A program made the position numbers and the translations under genes. The notes under the pieces are model-generated. The model did not search any database. It was not told the origin of the DNA and saw nothing but the letters and a program-made list of their open reading frames with translations. A stretch of DNA of 64,000 nucleotides. Origin: Plazaster borealis. Taxonomy: Eukaryota > Echinodermata > Asteroidea > Forcipulatida > Labidiasteridae. Below are positions 46,538 to 60,291 of the stretch, one piece after another (positions within the stretch are counted from its first letter, which is position 1; each line of letters begins with the position of its first letter). Location of the stretch: assembly GCA_021014325.1 (NCBI GenBank), contig JAJGQC010000609.1, forward strand, positions 186,001 to 250,000. The letters run 5' to 3'.

Positions 46538-47097
46538 AGAGTTGTAGTCAAGTCACCTGATTCAAATCCGAGTCCGAGTCTCAAGTCACTTGGCCAAAGC
46601 CGTCAATTTGGATTCGGGAGACAATTTCCCATTTCCCTGGTAATATGCATCAAGTATTGGCTATGGTGTTAATGCTGACAGAATACCAGCATTAATATTG
46701 GTGTCGTGCACAATAATGCTTTTGCAGAATTATGTCCCAGTGTTATGCGTACTGAACATACATGCTCTGTACATGGCCATATCTACACACTATAATCACG
46801 AACACTATTACTTACAACACCATACGACAGTGGACTTATTTCGTGTGCTAAATGCTACTATTCCTCTGTGTACATATGCCATGACAATTGGATCATCGGA
46901 ATTGTTTTTAATATTTAAACAAAAAAGGTATTGTTGGTGAAAATATGTGACTCGCGAGTCCCCTGGGGTCAAGTCCGAGTCCTGATAGCCGAGTCCGAGT
47001 CTTTTGCCGACGTGACTCAAGTCAAGTCCGAGTCACCTAAATTGTGACTCAAGACAGACTCGAGTCCGAGTCCTGGACTCGAGTCCTACAACTCTGA
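46538..47097. mobile_element. GACTCG-rich TIR element (right arm)
   Basis: Mirror of 25890-26450, from AAGAGTTGTAGTCAAGTCACC to TCGAGTCCTACAACTCTG. Confidence 0.65.
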
Positions 47098-47786
47098 CCG
47101 TAGGCATTTTCTTTACGGTGCAAAAGATCAAATGGGATGTATTGAAAAGGCAAAATGAATAAAATCAAAAATATCCACTCTATTGAAGGCATAATTTTGG
47201 GTACTTTTTATGTATTGAACCATATATTTGAGCATTTGTTCGACCTCATTTGGGGGAAAAAGGTTCTGCTCCCCCACCCTCCCCCTATTTAGCTATTAAA
47301 TTTGTTTTATAGTGTAGTGGATGGGGGTTCCAAATTGAATGTTTTGATGTTTGTTTATAGTGTAAGCAGGTTCACTACCTTATTCTGTCACTTCCCAAGA
47401 TATCATCCCATGCACCAAGTACATTGTTAGCGGCTACAACTCAGTGTGTCCATCTTACATACTCTAAGGTAAGTTTATGATAACCCAGTATGATGTAGGG
47501 AAACCATGTTGAATTTATGTTGAATTATATTGTATGATAATAATTAAATGGTAAGGCATTTTCAAAAAAAATAAAAAATAGGTTGATTGAAAGTTGTTTT
47601 TATATGCTTACTCTCTTTTGAATCACAATAAGGCAGAACATAAGAAATGTTGACAAAAATTATCTTGGTAAAAAATTGCGAACCAATTTTTGCATGTTTG
47701 CTTTACACTCTGAATTAAGATTGGGGTAAACAACATACGCTGGAATTGACATTCCATTCCGCTAGTTTACCACTGGAAACAAGCTG

Positions 47787-48911
47787 CACTCATATCCAAA
47801 ACAGAGTCAAGGCGACTCTTCAAATGGAGTCCAGCAACTATGTCTAGAATGACTCCATTATAAGGTTCAACTGACTCTCTTCAGAGTCAAATGCCTTCCT
47901 TTGGAAGAGTCATAACGACTCTTGAGGAGTCATGGTTACTCTCTTCAGCGACTCCTTTTAGGGGTCAAATGACTCTGTTCACGAGTCATGGCGACTTTTC
48001 TAGTGGAGTCAATTCTAGTGGAGTCAAATCAGCCTGTTTGTTCGTCGGCGGAGTCAAAATGTACTTGTTTGTAAGAATTAAAGTGTAAAACATGTAAAGT
48101 TATGTGGTGTTTAGGCGTTGTGTACGGAACATTATGTACTTGTACTTGTAGTTGTACTGTAGGCCAAGCGTTACAATAGGAATGGTGGGAGACAAACAAA
48201 ATATCCTGGGTCGGTAGCTAGCTGGCCATGCTGGCGCGGATCAGGCCCAGGCATTCATGCTTTGGCATTGCCACAGCTAAGTTAGCTGTTACTACTACTT
48301 ACTACTACTACTAATATGCTACTACTACTATAGACTACTACTACCGGTACAACTACATTGCCACATGCCAATGGATGAATGCCTGGGCCTGATCCGCGCC
48401 AGATGGCCAGCTTGCTAGCTACCCACCCAGGATATTTTGTTTATCTCCCACCACTTCTAAGTAACGCTGGGCCTACAGAAGCTCTACAAATACATATACA
48501 CAACGCCAAACACCACATAACGTTACATGTGTTATATTTCAAAACTTACAACAGGTACAATTTGACTCCACCGAAGAACAAACAGTCTTACTCTTGGCAT
48601 GATGAGCCACAGGCTACGCAATGGCATGTCATCGGAAATCCAAGATGGCAACCAACATAGCAACGAACGTAACCTGGATACCGCAGCCGGTTCTCATTGT
48701 TAGACTAGGCAATAGAGTTAGTGACCAGACCACTGCGGCTGCTGCGCGCGCGAAATTTCTGGGAAAGTTTCACAAACTTTGCAAGGCCCGCCAATACGAC
48801 TCCGGGCCGGAGTCAAAATGACTCTGATTGTAGTCAAATTGACCCTTAATGAGAGTAACGTGTAGTTTACTCTGCGTAAAGAGTCATTCGACTCCACTAT
48901 GGATATGAGTG
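47787..48911. mobile_element. Foldback transposon with GACTC sub-repeats and TAG loop (right arm)
   Basis: Mirror of 24013-25126, with the ACT/TAG microsatellite centre at 48290-48350 and the same GACTC flanks. Confidence 0.75.
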
Positions 48912-51479
48912 TGAGGTATTTTTTGTTGTCTCCAAACTTTATTCTCTCAGCCCTGACAAGTGACAATATTAAAACAGAAGTTTTCTCTCTAGGTTTGGTT
49001 GTACTACAAATCCAACAATCATTAACAAGCATGTGATTTGTCAGGATTGTTCACTGAGATCTCCCTGCACCTTCAGATTTTCTTGAAAGAGGCAAACTTG
49101 CCATCACAGAGATGAAAAGACTTGCCTTTCTTGCAACCTTACCAGACCTTCAGATATCTATTTGAAATTATCTAGAGAGTCTGTAAACCTCTAATCTGTA
49201 CATTCAGAGAGTTTTATTTCCACACCAAGATGAAATTGTTATCCAATTTTCAGGGTTTTTGTTACTACAATCTCATCCCTGCAGTAAGGTTTTACATTGA
49301 CAATCTATTTGTCCTGGTGTGGGGTTATTGTTACCATCCTGACATGTTAGATGAGCAAAATCACTGGCTCAAGTCCGTGTCGTTGATGCCTATCATTTTC
49401 TTCCACTCAGGCTCATACTTTGTGCTGGCACTTTCCAGGATATTCCATGCACCAAGCAGATTGTGCCTACAACTCAGGGTGTCCATCTTACATACTCTAA
49501 GGTAAGTTTATGATACCTCTGTGAGTGGAGCCTGGGGGCAAGGTTAGAGGATGGTGCCCCTTCACTCACTTTGTCTTGGAAAATCTTTAGCATTATTTTG
49601 AGATGTTATAACAACCAATGCTTAGATATAATTAGTCACAATTCTGAGGGGCTGCTTACATTTGAAGGTGGATATAATCCTTGTAAAAGAAAACAAGTAA
49701 ATAGTGTAGTTTGTAAATGAAAACAAGTAATTAGGGTAGTTTAACAGGATCACAAACTTCCATGTACAAACAATTGTCACTTTGGCGCGCAGCCCCCCAA
49801 CCAACTGTGTCATCTGGGCCTTGTGCCTTCTCTTGCACCCCCCACCCCCCGCTCCACGACCGCCTCATTGTGTAAAGGGAAAGGTATAATAAGCATGACT
49901 ATCTATGTTTTGATAATTAATTGGGGTAGTTTATTCAGGATTGGAGATTGTACTTGTATGAGCCTCAACCCTTTCGATAAGGTCGTTAATTGAAATTTCA
50001 CATCCATATGGATCAAAAGAGCATTATGTATGAAACATGCGTAACAATAAATAAATCAACATCCACAAATGTTTTTATTGGAAAATGAATGGGTTGTTTT
50101 GCCAAACAATTACTTTTGAGACCACTCTTGATCAAAATACTCCATTTACCAGGAGCTCTAGAATATTCAAAACCAATTTGATGGAATCCGTACAAACTGC
50201 ATTAATGACCTTATCTGAGCTGCCAAGAATACAGTCTGTGTAGTGCGAGAGATTTTGTGCATGTTTGTTGGTGCTTAATTTGATTGCAGCAATCAAAATA
50301 AGCAAAGACAGTGGTCTTTAAGTTTAATTTTGCCATTTTTGACAGTACTTCAGAGGGATGATCTATGGTGGTTTGCCCCTAGTCTGAACTTCACAATCGG
50401 TGGGCTTTCAAATTAGTTTTTTTGTGACCATCAATGTCAGATGACAAAAATCATTTGTTTAAATCTAACTTGTACTAATGTCTGTATAATTTGTTTCTCC
50501 TCAGGGTTGTACCTTATGCTGGCACTTCACAAATTATCATTCTGTGCACCAAGCAGACTGTTCACACCTACAACTCAAGTGTGCATCTTTTGCATAATAT
50601 AAGGTCAGATAAATTGATTTAAAATGTTTTTAAGATTACTCTCCTTGAATCAAAATAAGGTAGATCATCATAAAAGTTCACAAAGACTCTCTTTGAATCA
50701 GGAAAGAACATTATTGGTAATAATGACGAATCAACTTCTGCATGATTCAAGATAAGGTATATCAAAACAACTATTGAATCAGGAGAGAGAACATTATTGA
50801 TAATAATGAAAACCAACTTCTATATGAATCAAGATGAGGTAGATCATGAGAAATGTTGGCATAACTTTCTTTGAATCAAGAGAGAGAACGTCGTTGGTGA
50901 TAATGACAAACCAACTTTTGTTTTCTTTGGGGGGTTGGCTAATATCACATTAACTTCTTAACTTCAAAGTAATTCAGATGGAAGTATTTATCTGGAGGAC
51001 TGTACTAGAATGAACTTTGTTACTAGTGAGCTTTCACAATCTAAATATTTCTTGTACTTCGATGTCTGTACTTCGACTTTGAAATATTGATTACCACAAG
51101 TAGTAACCATTTGTTGTTGTGTTCTTACATAGCATATGGTGCATTAGCTGCAGTCAGATCACCCGGCTACTGAGTAGAGTTCCAAGGCATGCCTTGGAGT
51201 CATCTCCAAAAGGTAAACTCAAAGCCCAGCATTAGTTATCGTGTCAAAACATTCTTAATTAATTCTGGTGAGCTCAATGAATACATTAAGAAAGGTACAG
51301 CAAATGTCATAATTGACAAGTATTATGAAATATTCATGGGCTTACTGTCTTTGACTGCAGTCAACATTTGCTTACTCTCTCTGAATGCATTGGCAATGTT
51401 AGCAATGAAATCTCACCTTTTTCGTTTGGGATTATAATCTAAATGCAATAACATCAGATACTTTGATGGAAAAACTGTT

Positions 51480-51770
51480 TTATGCTTACTTTGATAGACG
51501 TTGGCAAATTTATGTATAGTTTTGGAGAAATAGATCATTTTTGCTCAACAAATTGGAATCTGAAAATGAAACCTTTCAGGCATCTGAAAGCACACAATTC
51601 TATTCAACAAGGGTGTTTTTTCTTTTATTATTTTCTTGCAACGTCGATGACCAATTTAGCCCAAATTTTCACAGGTTTGTTTTTTCATGCATATGTTGGG
51701 ATACACCAAGTAAAGATACTGGTTTTTGACAATTCCAAAAAGTATACCATGCCTTTAAGGGATTTTGTGG
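51480..51770. mobile_element. TTAA-ended MITE, degraded (right arm)
   Basis: Mirror of 21165-21445, ending GTATACCATGCCTTTAAG. Confidence 0.65.
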
Positions 51771-53644
51771 ATGTTCATGGGTGCTTATTTTAAATGCAAC
51801 ATTCAAAATAAGCAAAGGTAGTTTTTGTGGCCTTCAAATTTATTTCTCATTTTTGACAGTACTTCAGACAGAAGTGCATTCCCCCCCACACATTTGAAAT
51901 CTGTATCTTTGTGAATGAAAATTACATGTTATAAGTTGTTCTTATGCAGCAATTTTAATATTTTAGAAACTATTTTTTTCTATTTGACGCTCAAACAATG
52001 TATTTATTTTTATACCACATCAGATTATCTACAAAAAATAGTAAACAACAGTTTTAATTGGCCAAAATTAAAAATTAACCTAAATATTTATCTTACCTTT
52101 AAACGCTGTGGAAGAGCAGTTTCATGTACCAACCAAACAACCAACTTATGAAATATTTGTGTTTTAATAAATAACAAACAAGGCCCTTGGCTCTGGGCCC
52201 CTTCTGGTTACTCAACTGCACATACACCACATAATCAGTGGGCTTTCATACTGACACATTGTACTGTGTGTGTGGGGGGGGGGGGGGGTTCCACATTTCT
52301 TAAAATTTTATTAAACTTCCTCTATTTGTCAGATGAGCAAACTTAGTTGTTTAAATCAAATTTTTACTAATATCTGTCATTTAATTCCCCACAGGTTGGT
52401 ACCTTGTGCTGGCACTTCCCATACAAGCCGATTGTTAGCAACTACAACTCAGCATGTCCAGCTTACGTACTCCAAGGTAAGTTTATGATACCTCATAATG
52501 TTTTTGGGAAGCTATAAGCAATAAGCATGAATTTCTTTGACATTGAGTGATATGCAGGCTCCTTCGTCACTGTACCAAAATCCAACACCATAATGAAAAA
52601 AAAATCCATGAACCAACGCAGAAACTCTTGGACTCTAATTCAATTGTGGTAGTGTGCCTGATCCCATGTAAAGCAAAATCAATTTACCAAGGTGCAACCC
52701 TCAGTCAAACAGAATCAAACAAAATGCAGTTGGATTTTGATGGTTTGGGAATAGTTATTGTTCAAAGTAAGAAGATATGAAATTGTGTTTTTTTTGTACA
52801 AGTGAACTTCTAAAAAACACATAAACACAAGGAGTTGTTATCTCTGGTTAAGTTGCTGTTGGTGCTAAAACATTGATTAATGAGTTTTCATCTTTGTTCA
52901 TTACAGGTTGAGAGAAACGTTTAGCGGAGTGCAGACAAAACCTGACGCAGTGGTCTAGTTCTCTGATCCTCATTGAGACAAAGAATCTGTTCAGCCTTGG
53001 ATAATTCAACATGTGATGGAAACAAGCAGATGATTATAACCGTGGACAAAATAAATGTGATTATTTCTGCACTGAGCCTCTGGACAAGATGAAGTAACCT
53101 TATCAACAGCCCGACAACTGTCCTAACTTTGATTTAAGTAAACAGTTAGGAGCTAATATTTTGCAAGACTGAACGACGTGAAACAAACTCTTTGAAAAAT
53201 ACATTTTCTTATAGATGTAAAATTAAGAAAGTTTTTAAAGTTCATTATTCATGCAAATCAATTGAAGTCGACAACGAAGACAGTGATCTAAGAATAACCA
53301 GCGAGTCAAGTAAAGCAGTACAGCAATTTATTCTCCTCTTTAATTTTTCATTTAAAGTGTCAGGAAGTGTCAACATTCAAAACTACTACTTTTGCTCGTT
53401 AAGCAAAGTTGGCAATTATTTAAATTTTGACAAGCAAATCTCTTAAGAGTGGACTCTTCATGAATGTGTTTCAATACCAATATTGTTTTAAACTTGTCTT
53501 AACTAATTCATAAAAAGATTTATCTGTAAGAAAATAAAATTGTGAATAAAGTGTTATTATAGTGTTATTATTGATTTGCTCTAACCTCAACTGTTGGCTG
53601 ATTATTTGAGTTGTCTTAAGTACTTTACCATCATATTTTCCCAC

Positions 53645-53860
53645 AATGCAACAAATTGGGTGTGTATAGGTTTTACGCAAGTTTCAGTGCGCAAAATACT
53701 TTGCTAAAAGCGCGTAATACCCAATTGCATTGTTTAAAAACATGGTGGCCATATTTGCCCACGATGCAACATGAATTGGGTGTGTATTATTTTTACGAAA
53801 GTTTCAATGCGCAAAATACTTTGCTAAGTGTGCGTAATACACACCCAATTGCATTGTTGG
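53645..53860. mobile_element. Two tandem ~110-bp MITEs (right arm)
   Basis: Mirror of 19085-19300, with the same inverted ACACCCAATT/AATTGGGTGTG ends. Confidence 0.6.
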
Positions 53861-54129
53861 AAAACAAGGTGACCTGAGGGTCCATGATCTTATCCCGGTG
53901 GAACCCCCCCCCCCCACCCTGTAGAAACTTACCCCCTAGGTTGGTTTCTACAGGGTGGGGGTGGGTTCCACAGGGATAAGACGGGCCATAAATTTCTTTG
54001 GGGGAGATGGGGGACATGCGTTGGGGTAGGGTAGGTGTCGCATAAAGACACAACATACAGAGATGGGTACATTTTTCAAGGGGACTGAGGTGTAATTAAG
54101 GGATAATTATCTCCCAAAACCTCAAATTA

Positions 54130-54300
54130 TTTATTCTACCTAGAGGGCGCTGTCTTCAATTTGTGTGCGTATTTTTTCCGACCAAGAGGGCGCTGTCTTC
54201 AAATTTGTGTAATTATTGTTTTTCACACGAGAGGGCGCTGTCTTCAAATTTGTTTAATTATTTTTTTCTACCAAAAGAGGGCGCTGTGTTCCTAGAAGTT
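54130..54300 (+). repeat. ~43-bp tandem repeat, right arm
   Basis: Four copies of AGAGGGCGCTGT, mirror of 18640-18812. Confidence 0.75.
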
Positions 54301-54387
54301 GCGCATGTGCACTGCACAATCTTCCTAAAAATGTCGTCTGCTCACAATGGTTTCAAATCATAATGTTTTCATCGAAAAAATATCGGT
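54300..54387 (+). other. Possible first exon (right arm; mirror about 18554-18640)
   Basis: A GC-rich stretch with GCGCATGTGCAC is followed by a short ATG frame and by a strong donor (ATCG|GTAAGT at 54388). The opposite arm conserves it. No downstream exon can be assigned with confidence, so it is a weak candidate. Confidence 0.25.
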
Positions 54388-55736
54388 AAGTAAAGATTTG
54401 TTTGTTTAGTTTGTTGATTAGTTCATCTGGAAGAAGCTTGTAGATTATTGATGTGTATCTAGATGCCTTGGGGCACAGTTTTAGCACCTTTTTTGTTAGT
54501 AATACTTTCAGTTCACCGGTGCTACTTTCGTAATCGTATGTGTGCGGAAATCACGGACGAACTACTACAGTCGCACTCGCAACTCGCATCGTGATATGAT
54601 ACTGAGTGATAAAGTCATTAATACTAGTACAATAGTTTAGCCCCAGGCCCAGGGACCAGGAGGATCACGATTCATAGCAACTTAGCATCGTGAAGCTACC
54701 AAGCTTAATTAATTGTAAACTGATGATCACATAAAATTACAGTTTAAAAACTGATTGACAATAATTGTCGATATTGTTGACGTTATGACTGAGAGTGAGT
54801 GATTGCAATTGACACTCACACTAACACTCAGTACAGTAACACAGTTCTACTAGTACTATCACAGTCACTTTCCTATTTTAACTATGAAGACCCCTTTGCC
54901 TGACATCAAACATTAAAAGTGTGCACCTTTGTGTCGCACCACGCACAACTCTTGCTAATGACAAAGATTAAAGTGTTTTGGGTTTTACCTCCATGGCTCA
55001 ATGAGACGCTGTTTGTTTTGAGCTTGATGTCATATGCAAAGGTATATCAATAATAAGAACAGAGTAAGTTACGTGAATCTGAAGACAGTATTAGGAAGTG
55101 AAAATATGGGCAAGAGTTTAGCAGCTCCTACCTTCAATGGGCTATTGTGTCTCAGTTTAATCACGGAGGAAGGAAAAGTTGTAGAAGTCTAAGTTTTAAA
55201 AATGCTCATGTAAATAAGATAAGATTAGATCTTATGGTTATAATTTACTAGGCATTTTTATTTTTAACATTGTAAAAAGTTTGTGTCCTTTCTTAATGTT
55301 TAAGTGTTTAATTTGTATCGTGTCTCTGTGCTTGCTGGGACCCATGGAGACCAGTGGTTACCACTGAATGGGCCACCCAGTTGAAACAAGAAATAAATAA
55401 TAAATAGTAAGATCCCAAAACAAACAACCACTTTTTCACTAAAATTGTTGTTGTATTTCTTCCCCTCTCTAGGAATCCTTGAAGTAACTTTGGTTTGTGT
55501 ACATCATTATTGGTGACATACTCAATAAACACGGTTTTAGCCATCACCAACCATCACCACGCAAGAAGTCCTGTACACTCCACGTCTTGAAATTCTGCAA
55601 ATACTGGTGAGTTACATCTTTTTTTGCTTCAGTGTGTGGACCCTGCTGAATCCACGTTCTTCTCCTAGCCACCCTGCCCTCACTGTCCCAAACATGTTAC
55701 TCCTCCCTTCTACTACATGTACCAACTTGTCTAAAT

Positions 55737-58700
55737 TCAAAACACGCCCCACTTTTCTGTCATTTCTTGAACCGCCCCCAAGATCCTTCTACCACCAGCC
55801 TGTACTTCAATGGAAAACATGCGCCCACTTTTCTGTCGAACTTGAACAGCCCCCAAGATGTTACCACCTCTACTACCACCCTGTACTCCAATCCCAAAAT
55901 ACACCCCACTTTTTCTGTCAAACTTGAACCGCCCCCAAGATGTAACCCCCTCTACTATCAGCCTGTACTCTAATCCAAAACAAGCACCCCACTTTTCTGC
56001 AGTGGCGTAACTAAGGGGGGGCACGTGCCCCCCCCAACTGATGTCCGTGCCCCCCCGGGTGCACCCCCATTTGAAATCTGGACTTTTGTGATTGGAAATT
56101 TCCAGAGCAAAATGTTACATTTTATACGCTTTGATGAGTTAATTTTTCAATGTTTTTAAAACTAACTATTTTTCCATTTACATGCAGAAAATATAATTTT
56201 GTTACACTCACGCCAGATTATCTTATAATAAAATAGTAAGTCACATAAAAAAGGCAACAAAAAGGGGCTTGTTCAGTCCCGTAACCAGGAATTTTTTATT
56301 TATTTTTTGTTTGGGGGGAATATGAAAGAAAATGTACATCGGCGTGTTAGCGCCGCCTGTCTTGTTTGCGACGCAGAAGGGAGTGGGAGGAGGATGTGCC
56401 CTCCTCTCAGAAGTTCGAAATTGTGTAAAAAAGAATGCACATTTCAAGCCATTTGGTGCAGCATTTTTGCGATATGATATTGGTTATTATATCTGAAAAC
56501 AACTCAATTACAGCTTTGTATCAATATTATTTCTGCATTAAATTTTAATGCTCAGACGGCGATACCACCCATTGTGTCCTCTATTTACATCTTTGTATAT
56601 TATGTTATGCTATAAATGTCATAATTTAATGATAATGAGCAGACTGAACAAACTTTTGCTTAGTGTGTTATTTATAAGTTGCACAGTTACACTGCAGACT
56701 TTTTCAATTAGTTTTTTTTTTTTAGACTTTTTCATTCTTTATTTCTTAAAGCTTATTTTATTTTTATTTTTATTTTTTACGGGCATGGACTTGTTTTAAA
56801 GAAAAGTGCAAAGGGAAACTTGGCCAGGAGTGCCCCCCTTGAAAATATGGAGCACCCCCTTGTGCCCCCCCTAAAATTTTACCCTAGTTACGCCGCTGCT
56901 TTTCTGTCAATCTTAAACCGCCCCAAAGATGTTACCCCCTCTACCTACCAGCCTGGACTCCGGTCACAAACAAGCACCCCACTTTTCTGTCAATCTTGAA
57001 CCGCCCCCAAGATGTAACCCCCTCTACTACCAGCCTGTACTCTGATCCCAAACAAGCACCCCACTTTTCTGTCAATCTTGAACCGCCCCCAGGATGTAAC
57101 CCCCTCTACTACCAGCTTGTACTCCAATCCCAAAATGTACCCCACTTTTTGTGTCAAACTTGAACCGCCCCCAAGATGTAACCCCCTCTATTACCAGCCT
57201 GTACTCCGATCCCAAACAAGCACCCCGCTTTTCTGTCAAACTTGAACCGCCCCAAGATGTAACCCCCTCTATTACCAGCCTGTGCTCCGATCCCAAACAA
57301 GCACCCCACTTTTCTGTCAAACTTGAACCGCCCCAAAGATGTAACCCCCTCTCCTACCAGCCTGTACTCCAATCCCAAACAGGCACACCACTTTTCTGTC
57401 AAACTTAAACTGCCCCCAAGATGTTACCCCCTCTACCAACAGCCTGTACTCTGATCCCAAACAAGCACACCACTTTTCTGTCAATCTTGAACCGCCCCAA
57501 AGATTTTACCCCCGCTACTACCAGCCTGTACTCCAATCCCAAACAAGCACCCCACTTTTCTGTCAATCTTGAACAGCCCCCAAGATGTTACCCCCTCTAC
57601 TACCAGCCTGTACTCTGATCCCAAACAAGCACCCCACTTTTCTGTCAATCTTGAACCACCCCCAAGATGTAACCCCCTCTACTACCAGCCTGTACTCCAA
57701 TCCCAAACAGGCACACCACTTTTCTGTCAAACTTGAACTGCCCCCAAGATGTTACCCCCTCTACTACCAGCCTGTACTCTGATCCCAAACAAGCACCCCA
57801 CTTTTCTGTCAATCTTGAACCACCCCCAAGAAGTTACCCCCTCTACTACCAGCTTGTACTCCGATCCCAAACAAGCACCCCACTTTTCTGTCAATCTTGA
57901 ACCGCCTCCAAGATGTTACCCCCTCTACTACCAGCCTGTACTCCGATCCCAAACAAGCACCCCACTTTTCTGTCAATCTTGAACCGCCCCCAAGATGTTA
58001 CCCCCTCTACCACCCCCTCTACCACCAGCCTGTACTCCGATCCAAAACAGGCACACCACTTTTCTGTCAAACTTGAACTGCCCCCAAGATGTAACTCCTC
58101 TACTACCAGCCTGTACTCTGATCCCAAACAAGCACCCCACTTTTCTGTCAATCTTGAACCGCCCCAAGATGTTTACCCCCTCTACTACCAGCCTGTACTC
58201 TGATCCCAAACAAGCACCCCACTTTTCTGTCAATCTTGAACCGCCCCAAAGATGTAACCCCCTCTACTACCAGCCTGTACTCCAATCCCAAACAGGCACA
58301 CCACTTTTCTGTCAATCTTGAACCGCCCCAAAGATGTAACCCCCTCTACTACCAGCCTGTACTCCAATCCCAAACAGGCACACCACTTTTCTGTCAATCT
58401 TGAACCGCCCCAAAGATCTACACACAACTACAAACAGCCAGTACTCCAATCCCAAACAGGCACACCACTTTTCTGTCAAACTTGAACCGCCCCAAACAGG
58501 GAAGCCCCCCAACTACAATCCTGTACTCCAATCCCAAACAGGCACACCACTTTTCTGTCAATCTTGAACCGCCCCAAAGATGTAACCCCTCTACTACCAG
58601 CCTGTACTCCAATCCCAAACAGGCACACCACTTTTCTGTCAAACTTGAACCGCCCCAAGATTTTACCCCTCTACTACCAGCCGGTACTCCAATCCCAAAC

Positions 58701-60085
58701 AAGCACCCCACTTTTCTGTCAATCTTGAACAGCCCCAAGATGTAACCCCTCTACTACCAGCCTGTACTCTGATCCCAAACAAGCACCCCACTTTTCTGTC
58801 AAACTTGAACCGCCCCAAGATGTAACCCCTCTATTACCAGCCTGTACTCCAATCCCAAACAGGCACACCACTTTTCTGTCAAACTTGAACCGCCCCAAGA
58901 TTTTACCCTCTACTACCAGCCGGTACTCCAATCCCAAACAAGCACCCCACTTTTCTGTCAATCTTGAACAGCCCCAAGATGTTACCCTCTACTACCAGCC
59001 TGTACTCTGATCCCAAACAAGCACCCCACTTTTCTGTCAAACTTGAACCGCACCAAGTTGTTAACCCCACGATATCCAGCCAGTACTCCAAACCCAAACA
59101 GGCACACCAAATTTCTGTCAAAATTGAACCGCCCCAAAGATGTAAAGCCCACTACTTCCAGCCTGTACTCAAATCCCAAACAGGCACACCACTTTTCTGT
59201 CAAACTTGAACCGCCCCAAGATTTTACCCTCTACTACCAGCCTGTACTCCAATCCCAAACAAGCACCCCACTTTTCTGTCAATCTTGAACAGCCCCCAAG
59301 ATGTTACCCCCTCTACTACCAGCCTGGACTCTGATCCCAAACAAGCACCCCACTTTTCTGTCAATCTTGAACCGCAACCAAGATCTTGCACACTCAACTA
59401 CCAGCCTGAAATACTATCCAAAACAGGCACACCACTTTTCTGTCAAACTTGAACCGCCCCCAAGATGTGGGCCCCTCTACTACCAGCCTGTACTCTGATC
59501 CCAAACAAGCACCCCACTTTTCTGTCTAACTTGAACCGCACCAAGATGTAACCCCTCTACTACCAGCCTGTACTCCGATCCCAAACAAGCACCCCACTTT
59601 TCTGTCAATCTTGAACTGCCCCCAAGATGTAACCCCCTCTACTACCAGCCTGTACTCCAATCCCAAACAGGCACACCACTTTTCTGTCAATCTTGAACTG
59701 CCCCAAAGATGTTACCCCCTCTACTACCAGCCTGTACTCTGATCCCAAACAAGCACCCCACTTTTCTGTCAATCTTGAACCGCCCCCAAGATGTTATCCC
59801 CTCTACTACCAGCCTGTACTCCGATCCCAAACAAGCACCCCACTTTTCTGTCAATCTTGAACCGCCCCCAAGATGTTACCCCCCTCTACTACCAGCCTGT
59901 ACTCCGATCCAAAACAAGCACCCCACTTTTCTGTCAATCTTGAACCGCCCCCAAGATGTTACCCCCTCTACTTCCAGCCTGTACTCCGATCCCAAACAAG
60001 CACCCCACTTTTCTGTCAATCTTGAACTGCCCCCAAGATGTAACCCCCTCTACTATCAGCCTGTACACCAATCCCAAACATCTAT
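55737..60085 (-). repeat. 82-bp minisatellite array (right arm), interrupted by hAT
   Basis: Mirror of 12628-17215, with the hAT at 56000-56898. It has only one copy of the block duplicated at 14499/14977 in the left arm. It adds a degenerate stretch at 58400-59500, where units carry changes such as CACACAACTACAAACAGCC and AAAGCCCACTACTTCCAGCC. None of the frames here is a gene. Confidence 0.95.
56000..56898. mobile_element. Non-autonomous hAT transposon with perfect 8-bp TSD (right arm)
   Basis: Flanks are CTTTTCTG at 55992-55999 and 56899-56906. Termini are CAGTGGCGTAACTAAG and CCTAGTTACGCCGCTG. 899 bp. Same insertion as 16052-16943, so the insertion predates separation of the two arms. 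Confidence 0.9.
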
Positions 60086-60291
60086 ATATACTATATGCTC
60101 CAGGTATTAAACAACCAACATTCAAGGCTAGATCCTCATAGTATTTTGACATTTTTTGTTGTTTTACTTTTGTATGCATGGGACAGCGGCGAACATCGGT
60201 AACTCGTGCTACACGCAGAGGACATGCCAAATTTGTTTACACATTTTCATTTTGATGGTGTCCTATTTAGAACAAAAAACAATAAACTCTC

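Larger units (their letters stand above)
45190..53565 (+). ncRNA. Multi-exon transcript unit with duplicated exons, likely non-coding (right arm)
   Basis: Inferred plus-strand exons: first exon ending 45463; 47370-47468; 49411-49501; 50505-50603; possibly 51154-51212; 52395-52476; terminal exon 52907 to about 53565, with AATAAA at 53534 and 53545. The terminal exon contains an 84-codon frame (53192-53446) identical in both arms but without a known domain. The first exon has three short ATG frames that all stop before the donor. Differences from the left arm: the donor after 50603 is GTCAGA (GTAAGA on the left), and the intron end before 47370 has lost about 100 bp. It is either a long non-coding RNA or a very degenerate coding gene. 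Confidence 0.45.
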
